Shown here piece by piece: positions 9,551 to 16,963 of a stretch of DNA of 64,000 nucleotides. This DNA comes from Brevibacterium spongiae (GTDB lineage Bacteria; Actinomycetota; Actinomycetes; Actinomycetales; Brevibacteriaceae). The notes beneath the pieces were generated by a model. The model ran no database searches. It was given only the letters and a program-made list of their open reading frames with translations, and was not told the DNA's origin. A program made the position numbers and the translations under genes. The stretch's first letter is position 1; each line of letters starts with the position of its first letter. The stretch covers positions 434,001 through 498,000 of the forward strand of contig NZ_CP093443.1 in assembly GCF_026168515.1 (NCBI RefSeq), given 5' to 3'.

Positions 9551-10974
9551 GCACCCGCTACTGGTGCGAATCCGCCTGGATCGACGGAGCCGTTGCTCAC
9601 GGAGTCCTGCTGAGCGCCGATGACACAGGAACTCTCACCGCCGTCGAGACCGGGATCGACACCGCACCATCCGACGCCGAGGCGGTGTCCGGGTTCGTCC
9701 TGCCCGGCGGAGTCAACGCGCACTCGCACGCCTTCCACCGGATGTTGCGCGGCCGCACTCATGGTGACGGCGGCACGTTCTGGACCTGGCGCGAAGTCAT
9801 GTACTCCGTCGCCGCGAAACTCGACCCGCAGGCCTACGAGACCGTGGCGCGCGCAGTGTTCGCCGAGATGCTCGCCGGCGGCTACACCTCGGTGGGCGAA
9901 TTCCACTACGTCCACCACGCGCAGGACGGAACGCCGTACGGCACCGAGCGTCCCCGCGGGGACGCCGAAGCCGGCACCGAGCGTCCCCGCGGGGACGCGA
10001 GCGACGATGCCGGACACCGCGCCCACGCAATGGAACGAGCGCTGGCACGGGCGGCCGCCTCGGCGGGGATCCGCATCCGACTGCTCGACACCTGCTACCT
10101 CACCGGCGGCATCGACTCCGAACTCTCGGCCGAACAGGCCCGATTCGGCGACGGCACGATCGACGGATACATGGACCGGCATGCCGGCCTCATCGGCGCC
10201 TTTGCCGACGAATTTCCCGTTGAGACCCCAGGTGAGAGCTTCGTCCACGTGGGAGCCGCGATCCATTCGATTCGTGCGGTCCCGGCGGCAAATCTGCAGC
10301 GGTTCACCGAACTGTCCGGGCCCGTGCACGTCCACCTGTCCGAGCAGCCGGCGGAGAACGAAGCCTCCCAGGAGGCGTACGGAGCCACCCCGACCGAGGT
10401 TCTCGCGCGCTCGGGGGTCGTCGACGACCGGCTCTCGGCCGTCCACGCTACCCACCTGAGCGAGGAGGACATCGCGATCCTCGGCGGCTCCCGGTCGACG
10501 ATCGTCATGTGCCCCTGCACCGAGGCGGACCTCGCCGACGGCATCGGACCAGCCCGTGAACTCGCCGATGCCGGAGCAGTGATCTCGCTGGGCTCCGATC
10601 AGCACGTCGTCCTCGATGCCCTGCGGGAGACCCAGGGACTCGAAGCCGGGGAACGGCTGCGCTCCGGTCAGCGCGGACGGTTCTCACCGGCCGAACTCAT
10701 CACCGCGCTCACCGCGGGCGGGGCGCGCAGCCTCGACCTGCCCGTCGGCGGGCTCGAGGTGGGGAAGGCCTGTGACTTCGTGGCCGTGCGCAACGACAGT
10801 ATTCGCACCATGGGGTCGCTGGACGAGCAGATCATCCTCACGGCCAGCGCGAGCGATGTGCATCTGACCGTCAGCGGCGGCAAGGTCCGCGTGCGCGACG
10901 GAGTGCACACCGAGCTCGGCGATATCGCCGAACTCTACGCGCAGGCTTTCGCCGCGTTGGAGATGGAGGGCTGA
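9547..10974 (+). CDS. hutF: Formimidoylglutamate deiminase
   Basis: Deaminates N-formimidoyl-L-glutamate to N-formyl-L-glutamate plus ammonia, the branch of Hut that needs a deformylase next. A 475-residue amidohydrolase-fold protein: metal-binding HSHAFHRML near the start, FWTWREVMY, GYTSVGEFHYVHH, LLDTCYLTGG, VHVHLSEQPAENE and ISLGSDQHVVLD are typical of HutF. Residues about 131-155 hold an in-frame duplicated stretch (GTERPRGDA twice) absent from the usual family pattern between the histidine-rich segment and the following helix. The start overlaps the upstream stop (ATGA) and the IclR gene follows after 3 bp, so all are one operon. Confidence 0.95.
   Translation: MSTRYWCESAWIDGAVAHGVLLSADDTGTLTAVETGIDTAPSDAEAVSGFVLPGGVNAHSHAFHRMLRGRTHGDGGTFWTWREVMYSVAAKLDPQAYETVARAVFAEMLAGGYTSVGEFHYVHHAQDGTPYGTERPRGDAEAGTERPRGDASDDAGHRAHAMERALARAAASAGIRIRLLDTCYLTGGIDSELSAEQARFGDGTIDGYMDRHAGLIGAFADEFPVETPGESFVHVGAAIHSIRAVPAANLQRFTELSGPVHVHLSEQPAENEASQEAYGATPTEVLARSGVVDDRLSAVHATHLSEEDIAILGGSRSTIVMCPCTEADLADGIGPARELADAGAVISLGSDQHVVLDALRETQGLEAGERLRSGQRGRFSPAELITALTAGGARSLDLPVGGLEVGKACDFVAVRNDSIRTMGSLDEQIILTASASDVHLTVSGGKVRVRDGVHTELGDIAELYAQAFAALEMEG
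9940..9998 (+). repeat. Two 26-bp copies (33-bp period) inside hutF, each containing an 18-bp palindrome
   Basis: Copies at 9940-9965 and 9973-9998 are identical over 26 bp. Each contains the perfect 18-bp palindrome GCGTCCCCGCGGGGACGC (9948-9965 and 9981-9998). The period of 33 bp keeps the frame and encodes GTERPRGDA twice. It looks like a small palindromic element inserted in frame and then duplicated. Confidence 0.85.
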
Positions 10975-10977
10975 GTC

Positions 10978-11721
10978 GTGGCTGAGGTTCCCGCACTGCG
11001 GCGGGCGATCGCGATCCTGCGGCATATGGCCTCGTCGAACCGATCGATCACGGCCGGCGCCCTGGTCCGGTCGCTCGAGATCCCGCGGTCGAGTGCGTAT
11101 GACATCCTCGCCGTGTTGGAGGAGCTCGGGCTCGTGGCGCGCACCGAATCCGGGTATGTGCTCGGAGCCGGCGTGCACGAGCTCGGGGCGTCCTACCTGC
11201 GGACGAACCCCTTGCAGCGGTTGGCGCAGCCGATCGTCCGGCAGCTCGCCGAGGATACTGCGACGACTGCGCAGTTGGCCGTGATCCGCGGCTGGGAGAC
11301 GGAGTACGTGCTCAAGGAGCAGTCCCTGAAATCCGTCGCGGTCATCACCGCCACCGGTGTGCGCATGCCCAGCTACCTCACGGCGACCGGGCGGGCGATC
11401 CTCGCTCAGCTGCCGAAGTCCGAGGTGCTCGCGATGCTGCAGTCAGAGACCGAGTTCGTTACGCGCACGGGCAAGGGCCCGACCTCGGTGAAGGCGCTCA
11501 ATGCGGTGCTCGCTCAGGAGCGACGGACCGGCACCGCGATCGAACACGGCGAAGTCACGCCCGGGATCTCGACGCTCGCGGCACCGGTGTTCGACGTGTT
11601 GGGTCGCCCGATCGCGGCCATCGGCCTCTCGTTCGTCACCGAGACCCTGCCCGAGGACACCGATCCGATCGTCGACCAGGTCAAGGCCGCCGCCGCCGAG
11701 GTGACCGCCAAGCTGCGGTGA
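10978..11721 (+). CDS. IclR-family regulator of the hut genes
   Basis: A 247-residue protein with an N-terminal winged helix (ALRRAIAILRHMASSNRS, SLEIPRSSAYDILAVLEELG) and a C-terminal IclR effector domain (PIVRQLAEDTATTAQLAV, GISTLAAPVFDVLG). A GTG start 3 bp after the hutF stop makes it the last gene of the operon. Its location and the two matching palindromes upstream of hutU and hutI make it the probable hut regulator, binding urocanate or another pathway intermediate; both points are inference. Confidence that it is IclR-family is high, the role moderate. Confidence 0.85.
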   Translation: MAEVPALRRAIAILRHMASSNRSITAGALVRSLEIPRSSAYDILAVLEELGLVARTESGYVLGAGVHELGASYLRTNPLQRLAQPIVRQLAEDTATTAQLAVIRGWETEYVLKEQSLKSVAVITATGVRMPSYLTATGRAILAQLPKSEVLAMLQSETEFVTRTGKGPTSVKALNAVLAQERRTGTAIEHGEVTPGISTLAAPVFDVLGRPIAAIGLSFVTETLPEDTDPIVDQVKAAAAEVTAKLR

Positions 11722-11788
11722 GGGTGCTGCTCTGGCTTGCCTGAGTGCCTGAGTTCTCGCCGAGTCGACGTGACGCATGAGCGCCGGC

Positions 11789-13447
11789 TCAGGAACGTGG
11801 GCCCAGCACTCGTCGTTCGCGGGCGACCTCCTCGACGATCTGGTGGTCACTGCGCAGTTCCTTGATCAGTGCGATGCCGAGGACGACCACGATGACGGTG
11901 AATGGAACCGCCGAGAGCATCGCCGCCTGCTGCAGAGCCTGCAGTCCGCCGACGAGGAGCAGTACAACCGCGCAGCCTCCGGTGAGGAAGCCCCAGGTCG
12001 CGATGACCGGGCGTCGGGGAGCGAACGACCCTCGCGAGGACAGTGAGCTGAGGACGAAGGTGTTCGAGTCCGCGGAGGAGACGAAGAACAGGATGACCAT
12101 GATGATCGTGAAGACCGAAGCCAGCATTGACAGCGGCAGCTGGTCGAGGAGGCTGAAGAAGGCAGTGTCGAGGTTGTCCTGAGTGGCCTCACCGATTCCT
12201 GCCCCGTCCATGTCGAATTTGATTGCCGAACCGCCCATCACGGTGAACCAGATGAAGAACACGGCGCTGGGCACGAGCAGAACTCCGGCGACGAATTCCC
12301 GGATGGTCCGGCCCTTCGAGATCTTGGCCAGGAAGATGCCGACGAAAGCGCTCCAGGAGAGCCACCAGGCCATCATGAAGTAGGTCCAGCCGAGCATCCA
12401 TTCGCTGTCCTCGGCGCTGGTGGGCGTCATGAAGCTGAGCTCGATGAAGTCCCCGGCGAATGCGCCCACTGACCGGACGAACAGGTTGGAGACGAAGCCG
12501 CTGGGGCCGGTGATGAAGACGAAGAGCCCGAGCAGGGTCGCCATGGTCAGTGTGATCTGGGAGATGTACTTGATGCCGCGGCTCACTCCGGTCAGGGCGG
12601 AGCCCGTGAAGAGGAGTGTGAGCACGGTGATGACGATGATCTGCAGGATGATGGTGGAATCGACGCCGAGGACTGTGTTGAGTCCCTCGCCGATCTGTGA
12701 GGCGCCGAGGCCCAAGGACGTCGTCGTTCCGAACAACGTGGCGATGATCGTGAGGATGTCGATGAAGCTGCCGACCCACCCATCGACGAAGCGACCGAGC
12801 ACGGGGCGCAGCATCGTGGACACGAGTGCCGGTCGACCCATCCGGTGAGTGGAATAGCCGATCGCCAGTCCGAAGACGCCGAAGATCGCCCAGGCCTGGA
12901 ATCCCCAGTCGAGGTAGGAGAACTGCATCGCGCGAATCGCCGCGTCCATGGTCTCGGGCTCGGCCAGTCCGTGGGGTGGGACCATGAAATGCGACATGGG
13001 TTCGGCCACCCCGTAGCTGACCAGGCCGATTCCCATAACTGCCGCGAGGATCATCGCGAGCCAGGTGATGGTTCGGTATTCGGGACGGGAGTCCTGAGAG
13101 CCGAGGCGGAGGCGACCGAAGCGGCTGGCGGCGAACCACACCAGCATCGCGATCGCGGCGAACGGAACGACGAGGTAGATCCAACCGAAACCGGTGGACA
13201 CCGCGGTCATCGCCCGCGTCATGATGTCAGACAGGGCAGCGGGTGCGATCGCCGCCCACACCATGAAGGCTATGACGAGGGCGACCGCGCAGACGAAGAC
13301 CGTCCCGACCCGGTTGGGTTCGGACCCGGCCCCGGCGGTAGGGGGAGGGTCGTCCGACCCGCCCGAGGGGGTGGACGCAGTTGAGCGGTCGGAACCGCCG
13401 GCAGTGCTGCTGGCGGGTTCGGGGGCGGGTGAGTTCAGCATCGTCAT
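11789..13447 (-). CDS. BCCT-family transporter
   Basis: A 552-residue, roughly 12-helix membrane protein of the betaine/choline/carnitine transporter family. Diagnostic segments are MGIGLVSYGVAEPMSHF, the tryptophan-rich DWGFQAWAIFG, and the WTYFMMAWWLSWSAFVGIF region of the substrate and sodium sites. The first ~40 residues are a Pro/Ser/Gly-rich cytoplasmic tail. GGAG sits about 6 nt before the ATG at 13447. BCCT carriers import quaternary ammonium or related zwitterions with Na+ or H+; the cargo is not predictable here. Position next to hut could mean histidine-betaine or urocanate-related uptake, but nothing in the sequence proves it. Confidence 0.92.
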   Translation of the reverse strand: MTMLNSPAPEPASSTAGGSDRSTASTPSGGSDDPPPTAGAGSEPNRVGTVFVCAVALVIAFMVWAAIAPAALSDIMTRAMTAVSTGFGWIYLVVPFAAIAMLVWFAASRFGRLRLGSQDSRPEYRTITWLAMILAAVMGIGLVSYGVAEPMSHFMVPPHGLAEPETMDAAIRAMQFSYLDWGFQAWAIFGVFGLAIGYSTHRMGRPALVSTMLRPVLGRFVDGWVGSFIDILTIIATLFGTTTSLGLGASQIGEGLNTVLGVDSTIILQIIVITVLTLLFTGSALTGVSRGIKYISQITLTMATLLGLFVFITGPSGFVSNLFVRSVGAFAGDFIELSFMTPTSAEDSEWMLGWTYFMMAWWLSWSAFVGIFLAKISKGRTIREFVAGVLLVPSAVFFIWFTVMGGSAIKFDMDGAGIGEATQDNLDTAFFSLLDQLPLSMLASVFTIIMVILFFVSSADSNTFVLSSLSSRGSFAPRRPVIATWGFLTGGCAVVLLLVGGLQALQQAAMLSAVPFTVIVVVLGIALIKELRSDHQIVEEVARERRVLGPRS

Positions 13448-13532
13448 CGTGGTCTCCGTGCTCGTGGCCGCCTCGGTGGCAGGTATGAGCGATCGTCGGT
13501 TCGGCAGGTGGGATCGGCAGATTACGCAACAG

Positions 13533-13562
13533 GCCCCGCGAACTGGGTCGTTCGTGGGGCCG
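13533..13562 (-). terminator. Hairpin between VOC gene and BCCT gene
   Basis: GGCCCCGCGAAC (13533-13544) pairs with GTTCGTGGGGCC (13551-13562) around a 6-nt loop, with one G-U pair. It lies about 100 bp past the stop of the VOC gene and 86 bp before the BCCT start, so it may terminate the former. There is no clear U-tract. Confidence 0.45.
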
Positions 13563-13664
13563 TGCGACTGACGAGTCTATGCGCTTGTCGCCGATTCACC
13601 ACATGGATGAGGTCGGAAACGGCAGAGTGTGAGTCTTCTCGCGATCGGCGAGGGCCGTGAGTGC

Positions 13665-14045
13665 TCAGAGATAGGGGCGGGTGATGAGCTCGAGATACAT
13701 TCCCGACGGGTCGAGGAAATACACCCCGCGACCCCCGTGTTCGGTGTTCGTCTCCTGCGGGCGAGTGCGCTGTGGGTCCGCCCAGTAGTCGAGATCGCGC
13801 TGTTTCAGCAGGTCAACAGCTCGATCAAAGTGGTCTTCCGAGCAGAGGAAGGCCATGTGCACGGGCAGAATGTCGAATTCCGGCGGGGGAGTGGCGAACT
13901 GGAGCATGACTCCGCCGGAGAGCATGATGTTGGCGAACGGCCCCCATGATTGGGTGTGTTCGGCCTCGAGGATATCGACATAGAACTGCGCCGAGGCGGC
14001 TGGATCGGCTGCGGCGACGATGGTGTGGTTGAACATTGCTGACAT
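13665..14045 (-). CDS. VOC-family (glyoxalase/bleomycin-resistance fold) protein
   Basis: A 126-residue single-module VOC protein: FNHTIVAAADPAASAQFYVD is the first beta-alpha unit and GRGVYFLDPSGMYLELITRPY the last strand with its metal-ligand glutamate. A ligand histidine is present in FNHTI. The AAGGAC site 8 nt before ATG supports this start. Family members include dioxygenases, isomerases and metal-binding resistance proteins; the middle is too generic to choose. Single gene with no obvious operon partner. Confidence 0.82.
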   Translation of the reverse strand: MSAMFNHTIVAAADPAASAQFYVDILEAEHTQSWGPFANIMLSGGVMLQFATPPPEFDILPVHMAFLCSEDHFDRAVDLLKQRDLDYWADPQRTRPQETNTEHGGRGVYFLDPSGMYLELITRPYL

Positions 14046-14388
14046 GATGGCGTCCTTTTCGAAAGGGTTGTGGTTCGCTCATCACCCGATGAGTTGTCGA
14101 GCATGGCGAACCGAGAATTGGGAAAACGGCTTCATCATGTGGAGGGCCGCGAGCAGAACGCTCGTAGCCTCTGCGGCTCAGCTGTCGACCGGGTCACCGA
14201 TCCGTGAGCGGCTGTTCGCCTGTCCGGTCATCGCAAACGAGCATACAAGCCGTGAGACCGAGGCGGAACAACTTTCGCGAGCGCAGTCTGGGGGTAAGGC
14301 ACCTTCAGGGTTCGACTTACGTGCGCATTCACGCTGTCGGCCGTGCACTTGTGCTCTAGGTGACTTCTCTAAGCGGTATGGTGAGACC
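14046..14388 (+). other. Non-coding interval before the trp leader, with a -10 box at its end
   Basis: 343 bp without a convincing gene. The left end holds the ribosome site of the VOC gene on the minus strand. The right end has TATGGT at 14377-14382, exactly 6 nt before the ATG of the leader peptide, matching the -10-to-start spacing of other apparently leaderless genes in this window. I see no clear -35 and nothing else in the middle. Confidence 0.5.
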
Positions 14389-14442
14389 ATGCGCATTTCC
14401 GGACTCAACTGGTGGTGGCTGCTCCTCACAGCAGCCGACTGA
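14389..14442 (+). CDS. trp leader peptide (three consecutive Trp codons)
   Basis: A 17-codon reading frame, MRISGLNWWWLLLTAAD, with Trp at codons 8-10 and a TGA at 14440. Three Trp codons in a row just upstream of trpS and overlapping an RNA structure is the hallmark of a ribosome-mediated attenuator. It is probably leaderless: TATGGT lies 6 nt before its ATG. When charged tRNA-Trp is short the ribosome would stall at 14410-14418. Confidence 0.85.
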   Translation: MRISGLNWWWLLLTAAD

Positions 14443-14472
14443 CGCATACCCGCGGGCTGCATGGCAGCCCGC
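14417..14472 (+). promoter_or_regulatory. Transcription attenuator of trpS
   Basis: Four complementary segments lie in textbook order: 1 GGCTGC (14417-14422, touching the last Trp codon), 2 GCAGCC (14431-14436), 3 GGCTGC (14455-14460) and 4 GCAGCC (14464-14469). Pairing 3:4 extends to GCGGGCTGC/GCAGCCCGC (14452-14472) as a terminator-like stem with a 3-nt loop. A ribosome stalled on the Trp codons would cover segment 1, release segment 2 to pair with 3, and prevent 3:4. The U-tract after the stem is weak (AACTTCTGT). Confidence 0.78.
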
Positions 14473-14543
14473 AACTTCTGTGGAATCTCTCCGTGCGACC
14501 CGTGCCAATCTGACCGCATAACAGCACAATCGGGAGATCACAC

Positions 14544-15584
14544 ATGGATTCCTATGCCGCCACCCTCGCACGGATGTCGACGCTTCGCGGCGAAGTCGAA
14601 ACGCACCCGGAAACGTACCGGATGCTCACGGGCGAGCGCCCGACGGGCCCGCTTCATCTCGGCCATCTCTTCGGCTCGATCCTCGAACGAGTCAACCTTC
14701 AGAACCTAGGGGTCGAGACCTTCGTCGTTCTTGCCGACTATCAGGTGATCACGGACAGGGACACCTCGGCGAATGTGAAGAGCAACGTCCGCGAGGCGAT
14801 TATGGACTACGTCGCGGCTGGTATCGACCCTGAGCGGACGACGATCTTCACTCACTCGGCAGTCCCTGCCCTCAACCAGCTCCTTCTGCCCTTCCTCAGT
14901 CTGGCCTCGGACAGCGAACTTCGGCGCAATCCAACTGTGAAGGCAGAACTGGCAGCCTCGGAACGCCCCCTGAGCGGACTGCTGCTGACCTACCCAGTTC
15001 ACCAGGCTGCGGACATCCTCTTCTGCAAGGGCAATCTGGTTCCGGTAGGCAAGGACAATCTGCCGCACGTCGAAATCACCCGCACAATCGCACGTCGATT
15101 CAACGAACGATATGGCGAAGTCTTCCGCGAACCAGAAGCAATGTTGACGCACACTCCCGAACTGCCTGGACTCGACGGAAGAAAGATGTCGAAGAGCTAC
15201 GGAAACGCCATCTCCTTGGGAATGAGCGCAGATGAGACAGCCGCAGTCATCCGCAAGGCTCAGACAGATTCTCAACGACAGATTACCTACGAACCGGTGT
15301 CGCGGCCGGGGGTATCTGCACTCTTGGCGACCACGGCAGTCTGCACTGGCGCCCAGCCGGAAGATGTTGCTTCGCAGGTAGGTGATTCCGGTGCCGGCGC
15401 GCTCAAGGCTTTGGCCACAGAGGCAGTGACTGAATTTCTCTCAGACCATCGTGAGCGTCGTCGGGAGCTCGAGGCGGACCCGACAGTCATTGATCGCATA
15501 CTTGCAGAGGGAAATGAGCGCGCAAACGTCATCGCAGAAGAGACGCTGGCTGACGTCCGGTCTGCTATGGGTATGGCTTACTGA
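14544..15584 (+). CDS. trpS: Tryptophanyl-tRNA synthetase
   Basis: A class-Ic synthetase of 346 residues that charges tRNA-Trp. The HIGH-type motif is HLGH at 38-41 in PTGPLHLGHLFGS and the KMSKS motif is at 214-218 in DGRKMSKSYGNAI. Start ATG is preceded by GGGAGA. It is downstream of a tryptophan leader and attenuator, the arrangement described for the auxiliary, indolmycin-resistant TrpRS of Streptomyces coelicolor. This could therefore be an inducible second synthetase and not the housekeeping copy; that depends on whether another trpS exists in the genome. Convergent with rlmC, with only 18 bp between them. Confidence 0.95.
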   Translation: MDSYAATLARMSTLRGEVETHPETYRMLTGERPTGPLHLGHLFGSILERVNLQNLGVETFVVLADYQVITDRDTSANVKSNVREAIMDYVAAGIDPERTTIFTHSAVPALNQLLLPFLSLASDSELRRNPTVKAELAASERPLSGLLLTYPVHQAADILFCKGNLVPVGKDNLPHVEITRTIARRFNERYGEVFREPEAMLTHTPELPGLDGRKMSKSYGNAISLGMSADETAAVIRKAQTDSQRQITYEPVSRPGVSALLATTAVCTGAQPEDVASQVGDSGAGALKALATEAVTEFLSDHRERRRELEADPTVIDRILAEGNERANVIAEETLADVRSAMGMAY

Positions 15585-15602
15585 ACCTAGTGAGGTAACT
15601 AG

Positions 15603-16847
15603 TCACCGCCGCTGGAGCAGGACCGCGACTTCGAGGTGCTTTGTATGCGGGAACATGTCGAAGATCCGCGCCTGGACGACCTCATAGGCGGGCATCCGCG
15701 CGAGGTCCTTCGCCAGAGACACGGGATTGCAGCTCGAGTAGACGATGTGCTCGACACCGGAGTTCTCCAACGCCGCCGACAGCCGTGCACCGATCCCTCG
15801 CCGAGGCGGATTGACGATCACGCAGTCCGGCCGTTCGACGTCGGCAGGGTCGGCCGGTTCCATTGCACCGGCAGTCGCTGTCGCGTCGACCGAACCGGTC
15901 GCATCGGCTGCGTCCGCCAGGTGAGCCTCGGCGAACTCAGTCGCGTCGCCGGCGAGGAATTGGGCATCGATTCCGAGCTCGGCGGCGCTGACCTTTGCCG
16001 ACTCGATCGCCTGCTCGCTCACCTCGACCCCGGTGACCCGACGTGACGGCCCCGCACAGTGCAGCGCGAACCCGCCGACACCGCAGTAGAGATCCCACAA
16101 GTCCGAAGCGCCGACAGTCTCCACCCACTCGGCGACTTGGCCGTAGAGCCCGATGGCGACAGCGGTATTGGTCTGGAAGAAGGACTGCGGCCGCAGATGT
16201 AGGTCGACCCGATCGAGATCCATCCGCAGCGATTCGCCGCGGAGCATCTCCTCGCGACTGCCCTCGAGCACGGCCTTGTGTTCGGGCAGCAGATTCACCG
16301 ACACCACGGACGCGTCCGGGACGAGCGCAAACAGCCGATCCTTCCGCGACCGCATCACGTCCAGACCGTGCTGGGTGCGCACGACGAAGCGGATCATCAG
16401 CTCACCCGACGGTGCCGCCGTGACATGGACGAACTTCAGCTCACCGCGGCGGGCAGAGACATCATAGGGCTCGAGTCCGGTGGCATCGAGGAAGTCCGCA
16501 AGCACCGGGATCACCGCACGGATCGCCGGGGCCTGAATTCCGCAGTCACGCAGATCGACGCCGTGGAACTCCTGGTCGAGGATGCCCAGGGTCACCTGTC
16601 CGGACTCCCCACCGACCGCGAGCTTCGCTCGGTTCCTGAAGTCCCGCACCCCGCCGGAAAAGGTCGGCAGCCACACTCGCGGAGCCGCCTCGGCGAGGAT
16701 CTCTCGGCACCAGGTCTCCTTGTCCGTGATCTGCTGCCCATAAGGGGTCTCGATGAGGGCGCAGGAGCGGCATTCCCCGCGCTCGAAATACCCGCAGTGC
16801 AGGTGCCCATGATCCGCCGAGGCGGGGGAGAGCGGGAACGTCGTCAT
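15603..16847 (-). CDS. rlmC: 23S rRNA (uracil-C5)-methyltransferase, RlmC type
   Basis: A 414-residue SAM-dependent RNA m5U methyltransferase of the RumA/RumB group. The N-terminal cysteine cluster HCGYFERGECRSCAL would bind a [4Fe-4S] centre. The SAM motif is DLWDLYCGVGGFALHCAG, then INPPRRGIG-like VNPPRRGIGARL and the catalytic cysteine in YSSCNPVSLAKDL. The spacing C-x2-Y-x5-C-x2-C and absence of an N-terminal TRAM domain favour RlmC (U747) over RlmD; there is an Ala/Asp/Thr-rich insert near residues 320-345. TAGAAT lies 6 nt before the ATG, suggesting a leaderless message. Confidence 0.9.
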   Translation of the reverse strand: MTTFPLSPASADHGHLHCGYFERGECRSCALIETPYGQQITDKETWCREILAEAAPRVWLPTFSGGVRDFRNRAKLAVGGESGQVTLGILDQEFHGVDLRDCGIQAPAIRAVIPVLADFLDATGLEPYDVSARRGELKFVHVTAAPSGELMIRFVVRTQHGLDVMRSRKDRLFALVPDASVVSVNLLPEHKAVLEGSREEMLRGESLRMDLDRVDLHLRPQSFFQTNTAVAIGLYGQVAEWVETVGASDLWDLYCGVGGFALHCAGPSRRVTGVEVSEQAIESAKVSAAELGIDAQFLAGDATEFAEAHLADAADATGSVDATATAGAMEPADPADVERPDCVIVNPPRRGIGARLSAALENSGVEHIVYSSCNPVSLAKDLARMPAYEVVQARIFDMFPHTKHLEVAVLLQRR

Positions 16848-16884
16848 CCCCTCATTCTAGACGCCGATCCGCCCCGGAAAATCG

Positions 16885-16937
16885 TTGACCCGGACCGTCC
16901 GACAACCGTAGACTGAACGTAGCCAAATCGATTTGGC
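16885..16937 (+). promoter_or_regulatory. Promoter and LacI-type operator of the amidohydrolase-TSUP unit
   Basis: TTGACC (16885-16890), an 18-bp spacer and TAGACT (16909-16914) form a good sigma-70 promoter. Immediately at the expected start of transcription is the perfect 16-bp palindrome GCCAAATCGATTTGGC (16922-16937) with the central CG typical of LacI-family sites. Its core recurs upstream of the NCS2 permease (22016-22031), and a LacI gene lies between the two. Confidence 0.85.
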
Positions 16938-16963
16938 CCTGCCCTCGAAACGCGAAGGACCCC

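Noticed and set aside
14443..14543. T-box riboswitch for trpS
   Set aside because: No T-box sequence or specifier stem; the leader peptide and four-segment attenuator explain the region.
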